In this document: positions 57,779-64,000 of the stretch, one piece after another
Layout of the letters: every line of letters starts with the position of its first letter
Numbering within the stretch: the first letter of the stretch is position 1
NCBI RefSeq assembly: GCF_024055575.1
Contig: NZ_JAMXOE010000006.1
Location: forward strand, 62,001 to 126,000
Length of the DNA: 64,000 nt
Direction: 5' to 3'
DNA from: Mucilaginibacter flavidus
GTDB lineage: Bacteria; Bacteroidota; Bacteroidia; Sphingobacteriales; Sphingobacteriaceae
Notes under the pieces: model-generated
Told to the model about the DNA's origin: nothing
Seen by the model: the letters and a program-made list of their open reading frames with translations, nothing else
Database searches by the model: none
Translations under genes and position numbers: made by a program

Positions 57779-58516
57779 ATGAAAATCCTGGTTTGCATAA
57801 GTAATGTGCCTGATACCACTACAAAAATAACTTTTACTGATAATAACACGCAATTTAATAACAACGGCGTGCAGTTTATACTAAATCCTTACGACGAAAT
57901 TGCACTTGCCCGTGCAATTGAGCTTACCGATGGCGACAATGGCTCTGTTACCGTGATAAATATTGGGGAAGCAAGTACCGAGCCTACGATTCGCAAGGCA
58001 TTGGCTATCGGTGCTACAGATGCCGTACGCGTAAATGCCAAAGCTCACGATGCCTGGTATGTGGCTTCGCAAGTTGCAGCTTATGTAAAAGCAAACCCGT
58101 ATGATTTGATACTGACAGGCCGCGAATCTATTGACTATAATGGCTCGAAAGTGGCAAGTATGCTGGGCGAATTGCTGGATTTACCATCGGTATCAATCAT
58201 CAAAAAATTAGATATCGACGGCGATAATATCACCATTGAACGCGAAATTGAAGGTGGTAAAGAAGTATTGACGATCCCCTTGCCCATTGTTGCCGGTGCC
58301 GCAGAAGGCGTGGCCGAACCAAAAATACCAAACATGCGCGGCATCATGTCGGCGCGTACCAAGCCACTAACCGTTATCGAGCCGGTCGGGGTTAAAACAT
58401 TATCCGAAATTATCAGTTATGAGACACCTGCACCGCGTGGCCAGGTTAAACTGATTGCTGCCGATGATCCCGCGAAGCTGGTTGACTTATTACACGACGA
58501 GGCCCGGGTAATCTAA
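57779..58516 (+). CDS. etfB: Electron transfer flavoprotein subunit beta
   Basis: Small subunit of the ETF heterodimer, which carries electrons from acyl-CoA dehydrogenases to the quinone pool. 245 residues from the ATG at 57779 (MKILVCISNVPDTTTKI); a longer in-frame ORF from 57734 has no -7 box support for its extra residues. Seen: NPYDEIALARAIEL (~36-49), LILTGRESIDYNGSKVASMLGELLDLPSVSIIKKL (~112-146), the AMP/flavin-contact region, and the C-terminal PNMRGIMSARTKPL. It is 39 bp upstream of etfA in one operon. Confidence 0.94.
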   Translation: MKILVCISNVPDTTTKITFTDNNTQFNNNGVQFILNPYDEIALARAIELTDGDNGSVTVINIGEASTEPTIRKALAIGATDAVRVNAKAHDAWYVASQVAAYVKANPYDLILTGRESIDYNGSKVASMLGELLDLPSVSIIKKLDIDGDNITIEREIEGGKEVLTIPLPIVAGAAEGVAEPKIPNMRGIMSARTKPLTVIEPVGVKTLSEIISYETPAPRGQVKLIAADDPAKLVDLLHDEARVI

Positions 58517-58555
58517 CAATAAGCCTTAACCAAATTATTTATCTAAAGATTTATT

Positions 58556-59533
58556 ATGCCAGTTTTAGTATATACCGAAAACGCCGAAGGGAAATTTAAA
58601 AAATCAACGTTCGAAGCTGTTTCATATGCGCGCGCCATTGCCGATCAGAATAATACCAATTTAGTGGCTATCTCTATTGGCGATGTAAGCAACGACCAAT
58701 TGACCGCGCTTGGCAAATATGGCGCCGAAAAGGTGTTGAATGTTTCGAACGCTAAATTGAAAAACTTCATTAACCAGGCCTATGCTTCCGTTATAGCCGA
58801 CGCGGCTAAAAAGGAAGGCGCTGATATCGTAGTATTATCAAATTCATTTTCAGGTCGTGGCCTTGCTCCCCGTGTCGGTGTAAAATTACAAGCTGGCGTT
58901 GCTGACGGCGCGGTTGCGCTGCCAGAACAAACTGGTGGCAAGTTTACTGTTAAAAAGACCGCTTTTTCGGGTAAGGCTTTTGCTATAGTTGAGTTAACTT
59001 CAGCCAATAAAGTAATATCGCTAACACCGAACTCTTATAAAGTTGTTGAAAAAGGCGGCGCGGCAACAGTTGAAGACTACGCAACCGAAGGCAATGCATC
59101 GGATTTTAAAGCCATAATTAAAGAGATTGTGCGCTCGACCGATAAAGTTTCCCTGCCCGATGCTGATATTGTTGTATCTGCAGGTCGCGGGTTAAAAGGG
59201 CCTGAAAACTGGGGCATGATTGAGGAACTGGCAGGTTTGCTGGGTGCTGCATTGGCGTGCTCAAAACCAGTGTCTGACGCCGGATGGCGCCCGCATAGCG
59301 AACATGTTGGCCAAACAGGTATTGCTGTCAGTCCAAATTTGTATATTGCAATAGGAATTTCGGGCGCAATACAACACCTGGCTGGTGTAAGTTCGTCGAA
59401 AGTTATCGTTGTGATAAACAAAGATCCTGAGGCGCCGTTTTTTAAAGTAGCAGACTTCGGTATTGTTGGCGATGCCTTTGAAGTAGTACCAAAATTGATT
59501 GCAGCTGTAAAAGAATACAAAGCTTCGGCATAA
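58556..59533 (+). CDS. etfA: Electron transfer flavoprotein subunit alpha
   Basis: Large, FAD-binding subunit of ETF. 325 residues. The N-terminal domain has the DIVVLSNSFSGRGLAPRVGVKLQAGVADGAVAL stretch (~92-124). The C-terminal FAD domain has VVSAGRGLKGPENW (~205-218), LLGAALACSKPVSDAGWRPHSEHVGQTGIAVSPNLYIAIGISGAIQHLAG and SKVIVVINKDPEAPFFKVADFGIVGD, all at expected positions. With etfB just upstream the assignment is firm. The bifunctional-nuclease-family gene follows after 24 bp, probably in the same operon. Confidence 0.95.
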   Translation: MPVLVYTENAEGKFKKSTFEAVSYARAIADQNNTNLVAISIGDVSNDQLTALGKYGAEKVLNVSNAKLKNFINQAYASVIADAAKKEGADIVVLSNSFSGRGLAPRVGVKLQAGVADGAVALPEQTGGKFTVKKTAFSGKAFAIVELTSANKVISLTPNSYKVVEKGGAATVEDYATEGNASDFKAIIKEIVRSTDKVSLPDADIVVSAGRGLKGPENWGMIEELAGLLGAALACSKPVSDAGWRPHSEHVGQTGIAVSPNLYIAIGISGAIQHLAGVSSSKVIVVINKDPEAPFFKVADFGIVGDAFEVVPKLIAAVKEYKASA

Positions 59534-59557
59534 AGATGTGTTGTGATGGGTAATGAT

Positions 59558-60163
59558 ATGAAAAAAATAAAACTGGACATTGTTGGTTTATCGTACAGCC
59601 AAACGCAGTCTGGTGCTTATGCTTTGGTTTTAGGCGAAGTAAGCGGCCGCAGGCGCCTGCCAATTATAATCGGCAGCTTCGAGGCGCAGGCCATTGCTAT
59701 CGAGATTGAGAAAATGACGCCCAGCCGGCCCTTGACCCACGATTTATTTAAAAGCCTGGGTGAGGCCTACAATATTAAAATACAGGAGATTGTGATTTAC
59801 AATCTTGTCGACGGCATTTTTTACTCCAAACTGATTTGCACCGATGGTAAAAAATCGGTTGAAATTGATGCCCGTACCAGCGACGCCATCGCCGTAGCGG
59901 TACGTTTCGATTGCCCTATTTATACTTTCGAATTTATTCTTTCAACTGCAGGAATAGTAATAGAAGGAAACGATTTTGTTTACCTTGAGAACATCAATGA
60001 AACAAAAGAAGAAAAGACGGCGGCAACAACATCCTCTGCAGGTGGCTTTGCAGCACTGAGCACCGATGAGTTGCGAACAAAGCTACAGGAGGCACTCGCG
60101 GAGGAGTCGTACGAGAAAGCTGCCAAGATACGCGATGAACTTAACCGAAGGAAAGCATCATAG
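59558..60163 (+). CDS. Bifunctional nuclease family protein with UVR motif
   Basis: A 201-residue protein with an N-terminal BFN/DUF151 domain (KIKLDIVGLSYSQTQSGAYALVLGE; RRLPIIIGSFEAQAIAIEIE; SRPLTHDLF; DARTSDAIAVAVRFDCPIY) and a C-terminal UVR coiled hairpin (LRTKLQEALAEESYEKAAKIRDELNR). Plant and Thermotoga BFN proteins show RNase and DNase activity, but most bacterial members are untested. UVR motifs in UvrB, UvrC and Clp adaptors mediate protein contacts. The ATG at 59558 gives the usual MKKIKL start; ATG 59546 and GTG 59543 are alternatives. Probably the third cistron after etfBA. Confidence 0.9.
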   Translation: MKKIKLDIVGLSYSQTQSGAYALVLGEVSGRRRLPIIIGSFEAQAIAIEIEKMTPSRPLTHDLFKSLGEAYNIKIQEIVIYNLVDGIFYSKLICTDGKKSVEIDARTSDAIAVAVRFDCPIYTFEFILSTAGIVIEGNDFVYLENINETKEEKTAATTSSAGGFAALSTDELRTKLQEALAEESYEKAAKIRDELNRRKAS

Positions 60164-60292
60164 TTCCGCCTTATCACCATCTCTGGAATTTTAACAAACT
60201 CTGCTATTGAAGCTTCGTGATTTTGCAATTATTTCACTACTTTCCGGCTTTAATTACCGAATTGTACATTTATTGTTTTAAACCAGCGCTCT

Positions 60293-61552
60293 ATGAATAT
60301 TAAGTTCCGCTTAATACTAATGAATTTTATGCAATTTTTCGTGTGGGGGGCTTGGTTGCTAACTATCGGAGCGTATTGGTTTCAAAATAAGCATTGGTCG
60401 GGTGCCCAATTTGGTGCGATATTCTCTACAATGGGGATCTCTGCCATCTTCATGCCCGCCCTTACCGGTATTATTGCAGACCGGTATATAAACGCCGAAA
60501 AGCTTTATGGAGTAATGCATATTTTAGGGTCTTTAACGTTATTTTGCCTACCCCTCGTAACTAACCCAACTACATTTTTTTGGGTAATTTTGTTAAATAT
60601 GGTGTTTTACATGCCAACCTTGTCGCTATCAATAACAGTAGCTTATTCTGCATTAAAAAGGGCAAATATAGATGTGGTTAAAGAGTACCCCCCTATTCGT
60701 ATTTATGGAACTATAGGCTTTATAGCAGCATTATGGACAGTTAGCATTACCCATAGCGAAACAACCTCAAACCAGTTTTATATTGCCTCTGCGGTTGCCC
60801 TTACCTTGGGAATTTTTGCATTCACGCTGCCTAAATGCCCTCCACTTTTCAAAAAGACCGGCGACAAATCATTTGTTAATATGCTGGGTTTAAATGCATT
60901 CTCACTATTTAAAACTCCGCGGTTTGCTATATTCTTTGCCTTCTCGCTTTTGTTGGGTGCGGCTTTGCAGCTAACAAATGCTTACGGCGATACATTTCTC
61001 CACGATTTTAATAATATGCCCGCATATAAGGACTCGCTTGCTATGAAATACCCTGCTATTATCATGTCAATATCACAGGTATCAGAAACGCTTTTCATCT
61101 TAGCAATACCTTTTGTCCTTCGGAAATTCGGAATTAAATATGTTATGCTAATAAGTATGCTTGCATGGGTATTAAGATTTGGGCTCTTCGCTTTTGGCGA
61201 CCCGGCAGGTGGCTTATGGATGATAGTTTTATCATGTATAGTGTACGGCATGGCGTTCGACTTCTTTAATATATCGGGCTCATTGTTTGTTGAAACGCAA
61301 ATCGGGCCTGAAATAAGAGCAAGTGCGCAAGGCTTGTTTATGATGATGGTAAACGGATTTGGAGCCTTCTTCGGGAGTATACTCAGCGGTTTTCTTATCG
61401 ACAAATTTTTTACACTGGCAGACCATAGCAAAAACTGGCACGGCATATGGCTCAGTTTCGCAGGATATGCCCTGGTAATTGCAATTATTTTTCCGTTTGT
61501 GTTCAGGTACAAACACACGCCGGAACTTGAGCGCGCCATAGAAAATGCTTAA
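60293..61552 (+). CDS. Nucleoside:H+ symporter-like MFS transporter (NupG family)
   Basis: A 419-residue inner-membrane transporter with about 12 helices. The sequence follows the nucleoside:H+ symporter (NHS) branch of MFS: FRLILMNFMQFFVWGAWLLTIGAYWF at the N-terminus, PALTGIIADRYINAEKLYG (loop 2-3), KRANIDVVKEYPPIRIYGTIGFIAALW, LTNAYGDTFLHDF, and DFFNISGSLFVETQIGPEIRASAQGLFMMMVNGFGAFFGSILSG in the second half. NupG and XapB of E. coli are the known members. Nucleoside uptake is probable; the exact nucleoside is not decided. It follows the etf/BFN genes after 129 bp. Confidence 0.9.
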   Translation: MNIKFRLILMNFMQFFVWGAWLLTIGAYWFQNKHWSGAQFGAIFSTMGISAIFMPALTGIIADRYINAEKLYGVMHILGSLTLFCLPLVTNPTTFFWVILLNMVFYMPTLSLSITVAYSALKRANIDVVKEYPPIRIYGTIGFIAALWTVSITHSETTSNQFYIASAVALTLGIFAFTLPKCPPLFKKTGDKSFVNMLGLNAFSLFKTPRFAIFFAFSLLLGAALQLTNAYGDTFLHDFNNMPAYKDSLAMKYPAIIMSISQVSETLFILAIPFVLRKFGIKYVMLISMLAWVLRFGLFAFGDPAGGLWMIVLSCIVYGMAFDFFNISGSLFVETQIGPEIRASAQGLFMMMVNGFGAFFGSILSGFLIDKFFTLADHSKNWHGIWLSFAGYALVIAIIFPFVFRYKHTPELERAIENA

Positions 61553-61617
61553 AAAACCTTTTGCTGTACTGGTTGGTATTCGCTACATTTAAGACGCTAT
61601 TGAAATCCATTTAAAAA

Positions 61618-62682
61618 ATGAAAAAACACTACCGCCAGGAAAAAGACTGCCTCAACTGCGGTACCATTTTAGAAGGAAAATATTGCCATAATTGTGGCCA
61701 GGAGAACCTGGAACTAAAGGAAAGCTTTGGCCACATGATGAACCACGCTATCAGCGATTATTTTCATTTCGACCACCAGTTTTTTCATACCCTAAAGCCC
61801 CTGCTGTTTAAACCGGGGTTCCTTACTAACGAATACATAAACGGGCGGCGCGCACAGTACCTGCACCCGGTTAAAATGTACATATTCATCAGCATCGTTT
61901 ATTTTTTGCTGCTTTTTAATACCGGGCGCGAAAGCGATTTTGTAAAGATTGACGAAAATGGTAAAACACCGGCGGCAACTTCAAAGCATATTGATTCGTT
62001 GCGCCGGTCACTTGCCAAAGACCATAATTTGAGTGCAGCCCAAAAAACTAAAATAGTTAACGACGAAATTAAACACAAGGCCGACCTAAAAACCAAAGCG
62101 GGCCCAGATACCGTTGACAGAAACTTCAAATCGGGGTTGCTTATCATTACAGCCGATAGCAGCTATAAACAATACATTGCCAAGCAACAAAAGCTGCCAG
62201 AAAGCAAACAAGATAGCTGGTTTGCAAAGCTTTATAATAAAAAGGCTTTCGATTATAAAACAAAATATGGGACACGTTCAAAGGAAGTATTTTACGAAGA
62301 GGTAAGGCATAATATTCCAAAAATGATGTTCCTGATGCTTCCGTTGTTCGCCCTGATATTAAAAATTACCTTTTGGCGCAATAAAAAGTTTTACGTGGAG
62401 CATCTGATATTTGCTTTCCACCTGCACTGTTTCATTTTTATCTTTCTGGCGATGCTAATTCTGCTATTGAAAATAACACCTGAAAATGAAACATGGATTG
62501 GTATAGTCAACCTTATTGGAGGCATTTATATGATGTGGTATGCGTACAAGGCGCTGAAGGTTGTATATCAACGTAGTACGTTCCGCACGATAACCAAGTT
62601 TATCGGTATTTATATAAGCGATATGGTCGTGTTCATATTTTGCTTTAGCCTGGTGTTACTGGTATCGGCGCTGCTGCTTTAG
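61618..62682 (+). CDS. DUF3667 family membrane protein with zinc ribbon
   Basis: A 354-residue protein of the DUF3667 group, common in Bacteroidetes and of unknown function. The N-terminus has a zinc ribbon, CLNCGTILEGKYCHNCGQ (two CxxC knuckles, residues 12-29), then the family block SDYFHFDHQFFHTLKPLLFKPGFLTNEYINGRRAQYLHPVKMYIFIS (~46-92) entering the first membrane helix. A 150-residue soluble loop rich in Lys and Asp follows, then three more membrane helices. The stop TAG shares TTAG with the stop of the convergent galactanase gene. Confidence 0.88.
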   Translation: MKKHYRQEKDCLNCGTILEGKYCHNCGQENLELKESFGHMMNHAISDYFHFDHQFFHTLKPLLFKPGFLTNEYINGRRAQYLHPVKMYIFISIVYFLLLFNTGRESDFVKIDENGKTPAATSKHIDSLRRSLAKDHNLSAAQKTKIVNDEIKHKADLKTKAGPDTVDRNFKSGLLIITADSSYKQYIAKQQKLPESKQDSWFAKLYNKKAFDYKTKYGTRSKEVFYEEVRHNIPKMMFLMLPLFALILKITFWRNKKFYVEHLIFAFHLHCFIFIFLAMLILLLKITPENETWIGIVNLIGGIYMMWYAYKALKVVYQRSTFRTITKFIGIYISDMVVFIFCFSLVLLVSALLL

Positions 62683-63722
62683 TCGCCAAATGCATCCAGG
62701 GCAATGGTAGGTTTTCCGCTATTGTCAAAAGCACCCAGGCCATAACCTTGCCAGTTATAAGCTTCAGGTTCCCAGTAAAAAACGCCAAGTCCGTTGCTGC
62801 CAGATACCGAGTTTACTTTGGTAATAATGTCTGTCAGGAAATTACGGCTCGCATCGGGCGATGATGCCGGCATGCCCACCTCAACAACCATACACGGTGT
62901 AGAATAACGGCTCACCATATCATTTATATTAGCCAGGCATTTGCTGTCATAGTCCGCCCAGTTATCAACCGAAGGGTAAAGCGACATCCCTATAATATCC
63001 CATTGTGCCCCGTTTGTCTTTAAACCATCAAACATCCAGCGGAAAAGGCTATTATCATAACCATTCGAAATATGCACGATTACTTTAGTAGTGCTGCTCA
63101 CTGATTTTACAGCAGAATATCCAGCCTTTATCAGCACGGCAAAGTTTGCCATACTTTTTGAAGCACGACCATCTTCCCAAAGCATGCCATCATTGGTTTC
63201 GTTGCCAACCTGTACCCAATCAGGCGTGATACCGTTAGTTTTTAAGGTATTCATTACACTTACCGTATAATCATGCAACGTTGTTGTTAAGTTGGCAAAA
63301 TCGAGTGCTGCCCATGCAGCGGGCTTTGGCTGTTTGCCGGGGTCGGCCCAGCTGTCACTGTAATGAAAGTCAATCATAATTTTCATACCGGCAGCCTTTG
63401 CACGTAATGCTTTCGCAACCAAATCGGCAGTATTGCACCAACCATTGGCGGGATTAACCCAAGCCCGCAGCCTGATGGAGTTAAAGCCAAGACTTTTCAT
63501 TAAACCAAACAAATCCTGCTGGTTACCACTTTTATCATAAAACTTAACGCCCGTGGATTCCATCTGCGTTACCCAGCTGATATCAGCGCCTTTGGCAAAT
63601 GCGGCTGAAACTACGGGCGGTTTATAGGTTTCGGGCGGGGTTGGCGGCGGATTGCCTCCTTTGCTCGAGCAGGATATGATCAGTAATAACAGACCACTGT
63701 AAACCCACAATACCTTTTTCAT
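62679..63722 (-). CDS. Endo-beta-1,4-galactanase (GH53), lipoprotein
   Basis: Arabinogalactan endo-1,4-beta-galactosidase, cleaving galactan side chains of pectic rhamnogalacturonan I. 347 residues with a lipobox (LLIISCSSKGG) and a Gly/Pro-rich linker (GNPPPTPPETYKPP), so it is probably displayed on the outer membrane. The TIM barrel begins at FAKGADISWVTQMESTGVKFYD. The two catalytic Glu are in WVQVGNETNDG (~173-183, acid/base) and CMVVEVGMP (~278-286, nucleophile). RLRAWVNPANGW and DFHYSDSWADPGKQPKPAAW are also typical of GH53. A -7 box lies upstream. No PUL genes adjoin it. Confidence 0.93.
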   Translation of the reverse strand: MKKVLWVYSGLLLLIISCSSKGGNPPPTPPETYKPPVVSAAFAKGADISWVTQMESTGVKFYDKSGNQQDLFGLMKSLGFNSIRLRAWVNPANGWCNTADLVAKALRAKAAGMKIMIDFHYSDSWADPGKQPKPAAWAALDFANLTTTLHDYTVSVMNTLKTNGITPDWVQVGNETNDGMLWEDGRASKSMANFAVLIKAGYSAVKSVSSTTKVIVHISNGYDNSLFRWMFDGLKTNGAQWDIIGMSLYPSVDNWADYDSKCLANINDMVSRYSTPCMVVEVGMPASSPDASRNFLTDIITKVNSVSGSNGLGVFYWEPEAYNWQGYGLGAFDNSGKPTIALDAFGD

Positions 63723-63756
63723 GCTGGTCTTTTTTTTAGATTATAAATTGGTATAA

Positions 63757-63764
63757 CAAATATA
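63757..63764 (-). promoter_or_regulatory. -7 box of the galactanase gene
   Basis: TATATTTG on the minus strand, an exact TAnnTTTG match, 34 bp before the ATG. Confidence 0.45.
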
Positions 63765-63794
63765 TAATCCCGGCATTAAAAATAAAATGTTTAT

Positions 63795-63959
63795 TTAACA
63801 TTTATTATTCAGCGTTACAACGAGTTGATTGATACCGGCAGAACAACGTACAAAACAGTCGGTACTTTCGCCTGGTAATGGGATGCCGTTAAGCAAATGA
63901 AAGTTGGTATAAGAAGCCGTAACCAGACTTTCGTTCGCCTCACCTACACGGCGAAGCCC
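63795..63959 (-). other. Open stretch resembling the end of a coding region
   Basis: On the minus strand a frame stays open for 54 codons between an in-frame TGA (63960-63962) and a TAA (63795-63797), reading ...ANESLVTASYTNFHLLNGIPLP and ending VVTLNNKC. Composition is protein-like, but there is no ATG. It may be the relic 3' end of a gene or part of a repeat; nothing is recognised. Confidence 0.2.
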
Positions 63960-64000
63960 TCATGTAATAATCCTCTCCAAAGTAGAGGACTTAAGCTTCG
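63930..64000. repeat. Edge of a further C-rich/CTCTCC repeat
   Basis: TCGCCTCACCTACACGGCGA, then AATCCTCTCCAAAGTAGAGG at 63968-63987, which holds a small palindrome (TCCTCT/AGAGGA). This resembles the GAGAGG/CCTCTCC hairpins common between Bacteroidetes genes. The element runs to or past the window edge, so its extent is unknown. Confidence 0.4.

Noticed and set aside
63915..63958. GCCGT/ACGGC pairing as group II intron domain V
   Set aside because: The catalytic AGC triad and usual 34-nt layout are missing and no reverse transcriptase is nearby.
1..64000. tRNA, rRNA and riboswitch genes
   Set aside because: Scanning the intergenic regions by eye showed no cloverleaf, rRNA core sequence or known riboswitch consensus; a covariance-model scan would settle it.

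Overview
The window reads as a chromosomal stretch from a member of the Bacteroidota, most likely family Sphingobacteriaceae and Mucilaginibacter- or Pedobacter-like. This is inferred from protein character and not from a database search. The supporting signs are: start-proximal TAnnTTTG -7 boxes, the promoter type of Bacteroidetes sigma factors; almost no Shine-Dalgarno sequences; short-lipobox lipoproteins; the futalosine route to menaquinone; a PorE-like TPR/beta-propeller/OmpA protein; a TetR-TolC-MFP-RND efflux operon; Bacteroidetes-type GH78 and GH53 enzymes; and abundant intergenic inverted repeats of a kind common in this group. I see no rRNA, tRNA, CRISPR array, prophage or intact insertion sequence.

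Layout. 1-5.5 kb: 5' part of gyrA, a frameshifted small gene, a secreted protein, hemF, an MFS transporter, a cold-shock protein and a 1-Cys peroxiredoxin. 5.6-13 kb: a trehalose/alpha-glucan module (GH15 hydrolase facing a fused OtsA-OtsB enzyme), two secreted proteins and an SDR. 13-18.7 kb: a membrane glycosyltransferase, a futalosine-pathway cluster (mqnE, histidine phosphatase, mqnA), a small unknown and a Cys/Met-family PLP enzyme. 18.8-25 kb: an ice-binding-type (DUF3494) lipoprotein, an AraC regulator with an HMA-like metal-binding N-terminus, a DinB/DinB/DUF3052 operon, an SpmA-SpmB fusion, a 40-residue membrane peptide, a TetR regulator and DUF4126. 25-31.9 kb: a complete efflux operon whose TetR gene has a near-ideal promoter overlapped by two palindromes; its RND pump appears to carry two extra membrane helices after a His-rich loop. 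32-41.5 kb: housekeeping genes (purB, nfu, inositol monophosphatase, gtrA, lgt, mtaB, lepA, an unknown gene coupled to folD, folD).

41.5-64 kb: GH78 rhamnosidase, a lipoprotein/Rieske/NTF2-like operon, queE, a PorE-like protein, a lone CBM6 protein, recQ, a GDP-mannose pyrophosphorylase, rlmB, dnaB, chrA, a TPR protein, etfBA, a bifunctional-nuclease-family protein, a NupG-like transporter, a DUF3667 protein and a GH53 galactanase lipoprotein. GH78, GH53 and CBM6 suggest use of plant pectic polysaccharides. Trehalose synthesis, the DUF3494 protein, the cold-shock protein and the peroxiredoxin fit a cold- or desiccation-exposed environment. Both are inferences.

The most unusual layer is between the genes. 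At least ten sequence-unrelated families of intergenic inverted repeats occur, and most are built the same way: two inverted arms, each a degenerate run of one short word (for example GTTCAT, CACGAATT, GTGCGNAT, AAAGG, TCAAGA, CCCCCTAAAGGGGG). They sit just outside coding sequence, often between convergent genes, and one copy supplies the stop codon of rlmB. No single previously undescribed multi-gene system stands out in the coding regions. The best leads are the repeat layer, the HMA-AraC regulator, the unusual RND pump, the folD-coupled unknown gene and several short ORFs.
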